Positions 43,704 to 51,896 of a stretch of DNA of 64,000 bases are shown here, one piece after another. This DNA comes from JAYQKL01 sp049889535 (GTDB taxonomy: Bacteria > Pseudomonadota > Alphaproteobacteria > RS24). Made by a program: the position numbers and the translations under genes. The stretch covers positions 1-64,000 of the forward strand of contig JBMHDF010000018.1 of NCBI GenBank assembly GCA_049889535.1, written 5' to 3'. Below the pieces are notes generated by a model. It saw only the letters and a program-made list of their open reading frames with translations, had not been told where the DNA came from and did not search any database. Positions within the stretch are counted from its first letter, which is position 1, and each line of letters begins with the position of its first letter.

Positions 43704-44141
43704 TTATTTTTTACGGGCGGATGCTTTTTTCTTCGCGGCTGGCTTTTTCTTAGCAGCAGGCTTTTTCTTAGCAACAGCCTTCTTCTTAACCGCAGGTTTT
43801 TTCTTGGCGACAGCCTTCTTCTTAACCGCAGGCTTTTTCTTAGCAACAGCCTTCTTCTTTGCCGCTGGTTTTTTCTTAGCAACAGCCTTCTTCTTAACCG
43901 CAGGTTTTTTCTTAGCAACAGCCTTCTTCTTTGCCGCTGGCTTTTTCTTAGCTGCTGGCTTTTTCTTAGCTGCTGGCTTTTTCTTAGCAACAGGTTTTGC
44001 CGCCGTGCGGATACCAGTACCACCGCTTGAAAGCACAAATCCAGCAAGCTTATAAGCATCGCTCATAGTGGGTTTTTTACTTCCTGAAAGAACTTTTACC
44101 GCAAGTGAAAATAATTCTTGGCTAGGTTTCGTAATCGCCAT
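43704..44141 (-). CDS. Histone H1-like Lys/Ala-repeat protein
   Basis: A 145-residue protein with a short N-terminal domain (1-46, containing KPTMSDAYKLAGFVLSS) and a tail, 47-145, made of repeats of the form AAKKKP or AVKKKA. The tail resembles the C-terminal part of eukaryotic H1 and of bacterial AlgP/HctB-like proteins that bind DNA without sequence specificity. ATG 44141 has GGAGAAG upstream, and a strong terminator follows. It is likely highly expressed and nucleoid-associated; this is inferred from composition only. Confidence 0.85.
   Translation of the reverse strand: MAITKPSQELFSLAVKVLSGSKKPTMSDAYKLAGFVLSSGGTGIRTAAKPVAKKKPAAKKKPAAKKKPAAKKKAVAKKKPAVKKKAVAKKKPAAKKKAVAKKKPAVKKKAVAKKKPAVKKKAVAKKKPAAKKKPAAKKKASARKK
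43716..43991 (-). repeat. Tandem 18/36-bp repeats encoding the Lys/Ala tail
   Basis: The tail is a tandem array of 18-bp units. In its middle the units pair into near-identical 36-bp repeats; one 22-bp stretch recurs at 43775, 43811 and 43883, spaced by multiples of 36. Such arrays often vary in copy number. Confidence 0.85.
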
Positions 44142-44257
44142 TTTTCTTCTCCATAGTCTTCTGTCGTAACTTGCGCTACAGACAATTTATTGGGGGAACG
44201 ATAAAAAAAATGGACGCAAATAAATTTAAACGTTTTCTTGTTACTTAAAGAATACGA

Positions 44258-44286
44258 TAGGTAGGGTTCACAAAATTGCAAGTCAA
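44258..44286 (-). promoter_or_regulatory. Candidate promoter of the Lys/Ala-repeat gene
   Basis: TTGACT (44286-44281) and TACCTA (44263-44258) are 17 nt apart on the minus strand, giving a 5' untranslated region of about 110 nt. It lies in the 154-bp gap after der. Confidence 0.35.
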
Positions 44287-44295
44287 AATTTTGAA

Positions 44296-45705
44296 TTATT
44301 TTTTATCGGCGTAAGGATTTTTTCCTTTACGAATAAAAAATCGAATAGGTGTACCAGCTAATGAAAAAGTTTCTCTTAATGAATTCGTCAAATATCGGAT
44401 ATAAGAATCTGGCACCGCATGACCTCTGCTTGAAAAAGCCACAAAGGTTGGTGGACGAGATTTTGCTTGTGTCACATAACGCAATCGCACTGGACGCCCT
44501 TTATCAGCTGGCGGGTGATGCTTGGCGACCGTCGCTTCGAGCCATTTATTGAGCTTAGCCGTTCCAATGCGGGCGTTCCATATTTCCTGCTGCTTGGCGA
44601 TGGCCGGCATGAGCGCTTCAGTCCCTTTTCCAGTTTTAGCTGAGACCGTCAGCACTGGCACGCCCTTTAGGCGCGGCAAAGCAAACTCAAGTTTATCACG
44701 CACAATTTCGCGCACCTCATTGCGATCAATTTTTAAATCCCATTTATTGATAGCAATAATCAAGGCCCGCCCCTCGCGCTCAACCAAATCAGCAAGTTGA
44801 ATATCCTGTTTATCAAATGGCGTTTCAGCATCAATCAGCAAAATAACCACTTCCGCAAATTTAACGGCGCGCAAGCCATCTGCTACAGATAGTTTTTCAA
44901 GCTTTTCTGTTACGCGGGATTTACGCCTTACGCCCGCCGTATCCCATAATTTTATTTTACGCTCAACAGGCCCATCAGTCGTTTCTTGTGTCCAAGACCA
45001 GGACACACCAATCGAGTCTCGCGTAATACCCGCTTCAGGCCCCGTCAACAAACGGTCTTCACCAACTAGCTTATTGATAAGGGTTGATTTGCCAGCATTT
45101 GGCCGGCCTAAAATAGCAACCCTTAATGGCTTTTCTAAATCCAATGTGAAGGGGGCATCTGGATCAAAATCTTCTTCCTCTTCCTCCTCAAATTCTTCAG
45201 TTTCGGGATGCTCGGCGATGGCGTCTTTAACAAGCTGATACAAATCACCCATGCCATGTCCATGTTCAGCAGACAGGCCAATCGGATCCCCCAGCCCTAA
45301 TTCATATGCCTCTAAAAAACCAGCCTCAGCGGCATTTCCTTCATATTTATTGGCGGCCAAAATAATTGGCTTTGTCGTGCGTCGAATTAAATCAGCAAAA
45401 AACCGGTCTTCGGGAATAATCCCCAATCGCGCATCTGTCAGCATGAGTATCATATCGGCTTGCGCCATGGCCAATTCAGTCTGTTGGCGCATACGCGCTT
45501 CCAACGACCCTTTAGGCGCATCTTCAAGGCCGGCAGTATCAATAATATTAAACCGCAATTCGCCAAGCTTAGCCTCACCTTCGCGGCGGTCACGCGTCAC
45601 ACCTGGCCGATCATCAACCAATGCGACACGCTTGCCGGTAAGGCGGTTAAACAGGGTTGATTTCCCAACATTGGGGCGCCCAACAATGGCTAATGTAAAA
45701 GTCAT
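44296..45705 (-). CDS. der: Ribosome biogenesis GTPase Der
   Basis: Der (EngA) is a double GTPase needed for 50S assembly. The 469-residue protein has two GTPase domains, G1 motifs GRPNVGKSTLFN near residue 8 and GRPNAGKSTLIN near 200, with DTAG, NKYE/NKWD motifs, separated by an acidic linker (EEFEEEEEEDFDPD). The C-terminal KH-like domain shows RPPTFVAFSS and IRYLTNSLRE. It follows bamB after 19 nt. Confidence 0.98.
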   Translation of the reverse strand: MTFTLAIVGRPNVGKSTLFNRLTGKRVALVDDRPGVTRDRREGEAKLGELRFNIIDTAGLEDAPKGSLEARMRQQTELAMAQADMILMLTDARLGIIPEDRFFADLIRRTTKPIILAANKYEGNAAEAGFLEAYELGLGDPIGLSAEHGHGMGDLYQLVKDAIAEHPETEEFEEEEEEDFDPDAPFTLDLEKPLRVAILGRPNAGKSTLINKLVGEDRLLTGPEAGITRDSIGVSWSWTQETTDGPVERKIKLWDTAGVRRKSRVTEKLEKLSVADGLRAVKFAEVVILLIDAETPFDKQDIQLADLVEREGRALIIAINKWDLKIDRNEVREIVRDKLEFALPRLKGVPVLTVSAKTGKGTEALMPAIAKQQEIWNARIGTAKLNKWLEATVAKHHPPADKGRPVRLRYVTQAKSRPPTFVAFSSRGHAVPDSYIRYLTNSLRETFSLAGTPIRFFIRKGKNPYADKK

Positions 45706-45724
45706 AATAATCTTTTAATAACGG

Positions 45725-47062
45725 CTATTGATAAGCGATTAAACGCCCATCATCGGACAAAATATAAAGCGTCTTGCGCGCCACAACTGGGGTCACATTC
45801 ACAGGATCCCCAACATCAATTTTACTGATCATCTCGCCAGTATAAGGGGATAAAGAAACAACCTCACCAAGACTAGAAGCCAATATCAAACGGTCAGAGG
45901 CCAGCACAGGGCCAGACCATGTTATAGGGTCATCAAAGTCACCATCTTCATATTTTTCAAGTTGCTTTACCCAACGCACTCTCCCCTGATTGCGGGTCAG
46001 GCAAACCACCTCTGCATCAACTGTCACTAAATAAATATTATCACCTGCGACCCATGGGGTTTCGATTGAGGTAAATTCAGACATCCAAACCCGTTCACCC
46101 GTTCGAATATCAATCGACACCATGCGCCCACCATGCGAAACAGCAAAGACACGGTCTCGGTCTATCACCGGACGCCCGATAATCGGATTAAGGTCTGAAA
46201 GCGGTGTTAATTGCCCTGTGCGCGTCAAGCTATCGGACCAGTTGACCGTGCCATTACTTGTCCGCATGGCTAAAATCTCTCCAGATGAAAAGCCAGCAAT
46301 CACCAAATCACCCGCAACAGCAGGGCTGGTGCCAGACAAAATGGTGGCGGGTTCTAAAATGGCGACTTGGCTCCATAAACGCCCACCATTTTCAGTTGAA
46401 AATACCTGCAACTGGTTATCATGGCTAATCGCGAAAATTCTTCCATTTGATACAGTTGGTGCGGTGCGAAATGGGATTGGGGTTTGGACACGCCAAGCAA
46501 TATTGCCCGATGCTGCGTCAATAGAGATAACTTCACCAAAACCTGTGACAGCAAAAACATACCCGTTTTCATAAGCAATGCCGCCGCCAAAACCATCTTC
46601 AATTTCACTTTTTTTCGGGGCGAGTTTTTGCCGCCATAAACGCTTACCAGTTTCTGCATTGGCCGCCACAAGGGTTAAATCAGCGCCAAGCACAAAGGCT
46701 TTATTTTCGGCAATAAGTGGCGGCGTGGTGATTTTAATATCCCGTGAGCTGCCCGATACAATTGATGCGCTAAACTTGCGCTTAATGCTTTCGCTAAGCT
46801 CTAAATGATGCGCCACATTATCGGCAAAGCCACCTGGCTGCGCCCAACTATCATTCACATAAGGTCGCGGTAAAATAATTTTTTGCCGCAGCAAGCGCGG
46901 GTCCGCTTCCAATCGGCGTTCAAAACTCAACACCGAAATCCGCTCCCCATCGACTTTCTTTTTGGTGTCCTCTTCTTCGTCACCACCAAACCAGCCACAG
47001 GCTGTTAGGCTTGTCGCAAGACAAGTCAGGAGGATATTTCGATATATTTTATTGGCACGCAT
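45725..47062 (-). CDS. bamB: Outer membrane protein assembly lipoprotein BamB
   Basis: BamB is a beta-propeller lipoprotein of the BAM complex that inserts outer-membrane proteins. The 445-residue precursor has a lipobox LTACGWF (cysteine about residue 22), an acidic linker, and an eight-bladed PQQ-like propeller with repeating W/Y-G-x-V strands such as NIAWRVQTPIPFRTAPTV and GERVWMSEF. CTGGAG lies before ATG 47062. The order panB, yfgM-like, bamB, der supports the assignment. Confidence 0.94.
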   Translation of the reverse strand: MRANKIYRNILLTCLATSLTACGWFGGDEEEDTKKKVDGERISVLSFERRLEADPRLLRQKIILPRPYVNDSWAQPGGFADNVAHHLELSESIKRKFSASIVSGSSRDIKITTPPLIAENKAFVLGADLTLVAANAETGKRLWRQKLAPKKSEIEDGFGGGIAYENGYVFAVTGFGEVISIDAASGNIAWRVQTPIPFRTAPTVSNGRIFAISHDNQLQVFSTENGGRLWSQVAILEPATILSGTSPAVAGDLVIAGFSSGEILAMRTSNGTVNWSDSLTRTGQLTPLSDLNPIIGRPVIDRDRVFAVSHGGRMVSIDIRTGERVWMSEFTSIETPWVAGDNIYLVTVDAEVVCLTRNQGRVRWVKQLEKYEDGDFDDPITWSGPVLASDRLILASSLGEVVSLSPYTGEMISKIDVGDPVNVTPVVARKTLYILSDDGRLIAYQ

Positions 47063-47082
47063 TTCAATTTCTCCAGACCGAA

Positions 47083-47748
47083 TTACTTATCGCCTTCGCG
47101 TAAATAAGAGTCTAACGACTTATCTAAGACTGTAAAACGAATTTGCATCTGTGGGGATAATTCAACATCCGCCAAAGCAGTTTTAACAAAACGACTGGCT
47201 TCCAGATAATTGCCGGTTTGGAAATGGCTTAAAGCCATCATTTCACGCGCCGCATGACGAAACGGATTTTGCTCTCCTAGCATTTCTCGCAAACGCGTTT
47301 CAAGCGCATCTGGCTTATAGCTCTCAAGTAAAAGAGCGGCTGAGGCTAAACTCACATAATCGCGTAAGGCCAGCGGGATATCGCGGCGCGCACTCAACTC
47401 ATCATATAGCAGGACGGCATCGTCCAATTGATTGTTTTCAACTAGAAGTTTAGCCCGCCGCAAATCAGCCAAAATACCATAAGAGGCAGACGCAGTTTTT
47501 GAGAAATTTGACAGGCTTTCAATTTGAATACCAATATCCGCCCCGTCAATTTCAGCCAACATAGCTTCATAAGCCGCTGAGGCTTGTTCATTTTTACTCG
47601 TCACATAGCTGTTCCATGCTGACGAGCCAGCGATAAACAACACAACAGCCAAAGCGAAACCAATGACATAAATCCCGTAACGCTCCCAAACCTGACGCAA
47701 TCTGTCTTGTCTTAATTCAGCATTAATTTCGTCAAAAATATCAGCCAC
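47083..47748 (-). CDS. YfgM-like tetratricopeptide membrane protein
   Basis: YfgM-type proteins are single-pass inner-membrane proteins that contact the SecYEG translocon and periplasmic chaperones. The 221-residue protein has a cytoplasmic N-terminus, one membrane segment (about 25-45, IYVIGFALAVVLFIAGSSAW) and a periplasmic TPR-like region. The GTG start 47748 is supported by GGGAG 5 nt before it. It is directly upstream of bamB. Confidence 0.88.
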   Translation of the reverse strand: MADIFDEINAELRQDRLRQVWERYGIYVIGFALAVVLFIAGSSAWNSYVTSKNEQASAAYEAMLAEIDGADIGIQIESLSNFSKTASASYGILADLRRAKLLVENNQLDDAVLLYDELSARRDIPLALRDYVSLASAALLLESYKPDALETRLREMLGEQNPFRHAAREMMALSHFQTGNYLEASRFVKTALADVELSPQMQIRFTVLDKSLDSYLREGDK

Positions 47749-47858
47749 TTTTTGCTCCCAGTGAATTTTAATTTCGTTTCTTTATCTGCTCAAACTACCA
47801 GCATGCAGGGCTTTTAGGCAATCCGTTTCAGAGCAAATAACATAAAAAAAACAGTTTT

Positions 47859-48695
47859 TTATGATTTTTTCTTCATTCCATATGTATGTTCTTTGGCAGG
47901 GAACTCACGCGCGCGCACAGCCTGCGCATAGGCTTCGGCTGCTGATGCAATGCGCTGGCCCAAATCTGCAAACTCTTTGACAAATTTTGGAATTTGTGGC
48001 GAAAGTCCTAGCATGTCCTCTGATACCAAAACCTGTCCATCGCAATTTTGAGAGGCTCCGATACCTATCGTGGGAATGGTAAGCTGTGCGGTTATTTTAT
48101 CAGCCAATTCAGCAGCCATGCCCTCTAGCACGACAGAAAATGCGCCAGCCTCTTGCACCGCCAGCGCATCATCAATTAAATCCGCCCATTGGTCTTCCGT
48201 TCGCCCTTGCGCTTTAAAACCGCCCATCACATTGACGCTTTGGGGGGTTAAGCCAATATGCGCCATGACGGGTATGCCGCGTTGATGTAAATATTTGACA
48301 GTTGGGGCCATGCGCGTGCCACCTTCAATCTTCACCGCCTGACATCCAGTTTCTTTCATCACTCGTGAGGCGTTGCGAAAAGCCATTTCAGGGCTTTCCT
48401 CGTAAGAGCCAAAAGGCATATCAACAACCACCAGCGCTTTACGCGAGCCGCGCATAACCGCTGCGCCATGCGCAATCATCATATCAAGCGTGACACCTAA
48501 AGTGCTTTCCATGCCATACATGACCATGCCCAAACTATCACCGACCAGTAGCAAATCCACATGCGGGTCAAGTAAGCTGGCCGTGTGAGCATGATAAGCC
48601 GTAAGGCATACAATTGGATCGCCGCCATTTTCTTTGCGCGACGTCAATTCCGGCACGGTCATTCGGCCTTTAAATGATTTTGCTTGAACAGACAT
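47859..48695 (-). CDS. panB: 3-methyl-2-oxobutanoate hydroxymethyltransferase
   Basis: PanB makes ketopantoate for pantothenate and coenzyme A. The 278-residue TIM barrel shows VCLTAYHAHTASLLD, LLVGDSLGMVMYG, VVDMPFGSYEESP and VKIEGG, plus VMGGFKAQG. Length and motifs are standard. No panC is adjacent. The 110-bp gap to the yfgM-like gene holds an A/T-only palindrome too weak to call a terminator. Confidence 0.97.
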   Translation of the reverse strand: MSVQAKSFKGRMTVPELTSRKENGGDPIVCLTAYHAHTASLLDPHVDLLLVGDSLGMVMYGMESTLGVTLDMMIAHGAAVMRGSRKALVVVDMPFGSYEESPEMAFRNASRVMKETGCQAVKIEGGTRMAPTVKYLHQRGIPVMAHIGLTPQSVNVMGGFKAQGRTEDQWADLIDDALAVQEAGAFSVVLEGMAAELADKITAQLTIPTIGIGASQNCDGQVLVSEDMLGLSPQIPKFVKEFADLGQRIASAAEAYAQAVRAREFPAKEHTYGMKKKS

Positions 48696-48769
48696 CAGAC
48701 CCTTCCAATTTTGCCTGATTAAAAATTGCCGTGAAAATAGCCTATCAAGCCTATCAAATCAATGTTTTG

Positions 48770-49192
48770 CTATGAAATACCTGTTGTGCGGCGCAAAATA
48801 TCGAGAAATATCTCCCCCCCATTCAAAGGTGCAATTTCAATTTTCATCAATTGCCCCCGATAGGTTTCAACAATAATAATATCTCCAATCAGCCCAGCAT
48901 CTTCATGGTCAATGCGCGCAATATCTTCCAGCGCGATGCGCGTGTTTTTGCCATCAAAATGTGAAATCAGGTGCTGATTGGTGATGATTGCTGAACGAGA
49001 GTTATCCAGTGAAATGGTAATATCATAATAAGCTACCACTTCTTCACCAGCGCCAAGAATTGCGTTTTCATCAATATATTCTTGAACAGAAAGTGGTAAT
49101 TCATTGGCTAACAAAACACCGCCAGGATTATCCAAATCACAAGCTGTTAAAAACAGGCCCACAAAAGCCACTGCAACAAGTTTTTTCAACAT
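48770..49192 (-). CDS. Small lipoprotein, possible PH-like fold
   Basis: A 140-residue lipoprotein with a lipobox LTACDLD (cysteine about residue 18). After a short acidic stretch, the segment from VVAYYDITISLDNSRSAIITNQHLISHF to YRGQLMKIEIA is a run of short strands of the kind seen in bacterial PH-like domains, ending in one helix. AGGAG lies 6 nt before ATG 49192, making it preferable to GTG 49195. No homologue is recognised; the fold is a guess from the pattern. Confidence 0.75.
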   Translation of the reverse strand: MLKKLVAVAFVGLFLTACDLDNPGGVLLANELPLSVQEYIDENAILGAGEEVVAYYDITISLDNSRSAIITNQHLISHFDGKNTRIALEDIARIDHEDAGLIGDIIIVETYRGQLMKIEIAPLNGGEIFLDILRRTTGIS

Positions 49193-49294
49193 CACAAACT
49201 CCTAATATGGCTTAAGCCTAGCAAATAACTTGGATAAATCAATTGATTATCTGGCGCATGACACAAGCTTGTAGCTGTCCAAGCTCGAACAAAT

Positions 49295-49741
49295 TTATTT
49301 TTGCGCGGCGATATAGGTCAGCATTTCAACCACTTGCTCGGCTGTGGTCGCCCACGCCATGGCGGCGGCATCGACTTCTTTGAGTGGGTGAATAATATCG
49401 GCATCATGCAAAGTGATATAAGGCGTGCCCAATGCCGCGCAGTAGCCCGCGTCAAAAGCGGCATTCCATTGTTTATATTTATCCCCAAAACGCACAATGG
49501 CAATATCACACTGTTCAATCAGCGTTTTAATTCGTATCGCATTGACTTTGGCAGACTTATGGTCGCGCCAAAATGGATTATCTTCAGCGCCCAGCAAATC
49601 ACCCGCTGCATCACTGGCTTCATGATTGGTCACCGCAGAGGTAAACTGAATATCAAGCTGATTGCGCGCACACCCCTGCTCAATCTGGTCACGCCAATCT
49701 GTATGAATTTCGCCTGAAAGATAAACGGTTAACTGTGTCAT
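49295..49741 (-). CDS. YtoQ family protein
   Basis: YtoQ proteins are small cytoplasmic proteins of unknown function related to nucleoside deoxyribosyltransferase-like folds. The 148-residue protein matches the conserved family text closely: VYLSGEIHTDWRDQI, AGDLLGAEDNPFWRDHKSAK, VRFGDKYKQWNAAFDAGYCAAL and HPLKEVDAAAMAWA. ATG 49741 is used; GTG 49744 is equally possible. It stands between a small lipoprotein and guaA on the same strand. Confidence 0.9.
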   Translation of the reverse strand: MTQLTVYLSGEIHTDWRDQIEQGCARNQLDIQFTSAVTNHEASDAAGDLLGAEDNPFWRDHKSAKVNAIRIKTLIEQCDIAIVRFGDKYKQWNAAFDAGYCAALGTPYITLHDADIIHPLKEVDAAAMAWATTAEQVVEMLTYIAAQK

Positions 49742-49807
49742 CACCCCGATTTCCTTATTTTATGATAATGCAGGAAATGTAACGCACCCTTACCATGCGT
49801 CAAGGGG

Positions 49808-51352
49808 CTACTCCCACTCAATTGTGCCAGGTGGTTTGGAGGTTACATCATAGACCACGCGGTTAATGCCGCGCACTTCATTGATAATGCGGGTGGACAC
49901 GCGGCCTAAAAACTCATGACTATAGGGATAATAATCAGCCGTCATCCCATCGGTCGAGGTGACCGCGCGCAGCGCACATACATAGTCATAAGTGCGGCTA
50001 TCGCCCATCACCCCAACTGTGCGCACTGGCAAGAGAACCGCAAAGGCCTGCCAAATCTCATCATAAAGCCCTGCATTGCGGATTTCTTCGAGATAAATTT
50101 TGTCAGCCTTGCGCAAAATATCGAGTTTTTCGCCTGTAATTTCGCCTGGAATACGAATAGCCAATCCCGGCCCTGGAAACGGATGACGCCCAACAAAAGC
50201 CTCAGGCAAACCCAATTCACGTCCCAGCGCGCGCACCTCATCTTTAAAAAGTTCGCGCAAGGGCTCAACCAAATCCATTTTCATGCGCTCGGGCAAACCG
50301 CCCACATTATGGTGGCTTTTGATTGTTACAGATGGACCGCCCGTGAATGACACACTTTCAATCACATCTGGATAAAGCGTGCCCTGCGCCAAAAAATCAG
50401 CGCCGCCGACAGCAGCGGCTTCAGCCTCAAACACATCAATAAAAGTTGCACCAATGATTTTACGCTTTTGTTCTGGATCGCTCACACCATCAAGCTTGCT
50501 CAAAAACAAGTCTGAAGCATCTTTATGAACGAGATTAATGTTGTAATGATCTCTAAAAAGTGTGACGACTTCTTCGCTTTCGCCCGCCCGCATCATGCCA
50601 GTATCGACATACACACAAGTCAGCTGGTCGCCAATCGCCTCATGCAGCAAAACCGCAACCACAGAGCTATCCACACCACCAGAAAGACCACAAATCACGC
50701 GCCCTTGCCCAACTTGCTCCCGCACTTTTTCAAGCGCGCTGTCCTTAAAAGCCGCCATTGTCCAATCGCCCTGACAACCAGCAATTTTATGGGTGAAGTT
50801 TTGCAACATTTTGGCGCCATCCGGCGTATGCACAACTTCTGGGTGAAATTGCACGGCATAAATTTTACGAGCCTCATCGGCAATCGCGGCACAAGGAGCA
50901 TTTTCACTGACAGCAACAACCTCAAAACCATCTGGAATTTGGGTCACGCGGTCACCATGGCTCATCCAAACCTGAATACCCTCGCCCGAATCCTGAATGC
51001 CGTCAAATAAAGCGCAATCTTGGGTGAGCGACAACATAGCGCGCCCGAACTCACGATGGTCAGAAATTTCAACCGCGCCGCCCAATTGCGAGCAAAGCGT
51101 TTGCTGACCATAACAAATACCCAGCATCGGCAGGCCGCTATTCAAAATTTTATCCGCGACACGCGGCGTACCTATATCAGCAACACTATTTGGCCCACCA
51201 GAAAGAATGACAGCTTTTGGCGCAAAGGATTCAAAAATTTCCGCCGCCTTTTGGAAAGGGACAATTTCGCAATAAACTCCTGATTCTCGTACCCGCCGCG
51301 CAATAAGCTGGGTCACCTGACTTCCAAAATCAACAACGAGAACACGATCCAT
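49808..51352 (-). CDS. guaA: GMP synthase (glutamine-hydrolysing)
   Basis: GuaA aminates XMP to GMP. The 514-residue protein has the glutamine amidotransferase domain with Cys in GICYGQQT and His-Glu in FHPEVVHT, then the PP-loop ATP domain GLSGGVDSSV and the dimerisation domain ending PPGTIEWE. The start at 51352 lies 6 nt after the TPR gene, so guaB, the TPR gene and guaA form a unit. Confidence 0.98.
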   Translation of the reverse strand: MDRVLVVDFGSQVTQLIARRVRESGVYCEIVPFQKAAEIFESFAPKAVILSGGPNSVADIGTPRVADKILNSGLPMLGICYGQQTLCSQLGGAVEISDHREFGRAMLSLTQDCALFDGIQDSGEGIQVWMSHGDRVTQIPDGFEVVAVSENAPCAAIADEARKIYAVQFHPEVVHTPDGAKMLQNFTHKIAGCQGDWTMAAFKDSALEKVREQVGQGRVICGLSGGVDSSVVAVLLHEAIGDQLTCVYVDTGMMRAGESEEVVTLFRDHYNINLVHKDASDLFLSKLDGVSDPEQKRKIIGATFIDVFEAEAAAVGGADFLAQGTLYPDVIESVSFTGGPSVTIKSHHNVGGLPERMKMDLVEPLRELFKDEVRALGRELGLPEAFVGRHPFPGPGLAIRIPGEITGEKLDILRKADKIYLEEIRNAGLYDEIWQAFAVLLPVRTVGVMGDSRTYDYVCALRAVTSTDGMTADYYPYSHEFLGRVSTRIINEVRGINRVVYDVTSKPPGTIEWE

Positions 51353-51358
51353 TAACAG

Positions 51359-51886
51359 TTAATCCTTTTCACTTTCCAGAGTCTCTTCCAGCTTTTCAGA
51401 AACTGGTTTTGCAAGAGCAGACTTCGTTTCTTGCGCTTTTAAAACATCAATATCAGCCAGCAGCAAACTCACCTGCTCACATTCCCCGCACAGCGTTTTC
51501 AAGCGTGCCAAACGCTTTTCAGCTTCTTCTAAATTTTCTAATTTTGTCGCCGCCTGACCAGCCCAAAAAACCGCTTGCAAATTATCCGGCTCAATCGCCA
51601 GCGCAATATCAATCAAACGCAAGGCCTCGTTATGATTCTCTAGCTGGCTTTGCACAAAACCTTTTAACGCAAAAGCATGCGCATTAGCTGGGTCTGCAAG
51701 CATGGCTTGCGTCAGCAATTCATCGGCTTTGTCAAATTTATCATCATCAACCATGCTGCGCGCAGAAGCCAATATCACATTGGAAAGGCGTTCATTGACA
51801 AGGGTCGCTGCCGAAAGAGATACAGGCGCTGCCATACCAATAACGAGAGCTAAGATAAGAACGAAAATCTGTGGTTTATGAAACAT
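51359..51886 (-). CDS. Exported tetratricopeptide repeat protein
   Basis: A 175-residue protein with an N-terminal signal-like hydrophobic segment (5-27, ILALVIGMAAPVSLSAA) and two to three TPR units, for example DKFDKADELLTQAMLADPANAHAF and NHNEALRLIDIALAIEPDNL. A CGEC pair is at about residue 138. It lies between guaB and guaA in the place where an rRNA methyltransferase gene is often found. No specific function is recognised. Confidence 0.85.
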   Translation of the reverse strand: MFHKPQIFVLILALVIGMAAPVSLSAATLVNERLSNVILASARSMVDDDKFDKADELLTQAMLADPANAHAFALKGFVQSQLENHNEALRLIDIALAIEPDNLQAVFWAGQAATKLENLEEAEKRLARLKTLCGECEQVSLLLADIDVLKAQETKSALAKPVSEKLEETLESEKD

Positions 51887-51896
51887 TGAAACTCTC

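Noticed and set aside
43631..44059. Long Leu/Arg-rich and Phe/Ala-rich open frames in other frames and on the plus strand over the Lys/Ala-repeat gene
   Set aside because: They are frame shadows of an 18-bp repeat that lacks stop codons in several frames; no ribosome binding site or conserved sequence.
44283..44294. Palindrome TCAAAATTTTGA at the 3' end of der
   Set aside because: A/T-only and at chance expectation; it merely touches the candidate promoter of the next gene.
47842..47862. A/T palindrome after panB as a terminator
   Set aside because: The stem has almost no G-C pairs, so it would be unstable.
49237..49248. 12-bp perfect palindrome AATCAATTGATT upstream of the YtoQ-family gene end
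   Set aside because: Palindromes of this length are expected several times in 64 kb; it is not on a promoter, and it is not an FNR site because the half-sites are reversed.
49916..50350. 144-codon plus-strand frame opposite guaA, and similar ones opposite aspS (6360-6851) and pepA (18682-19251)
   Set aside because: Each lies fully inside a well-conserved gene on the other strand and shows no family features.
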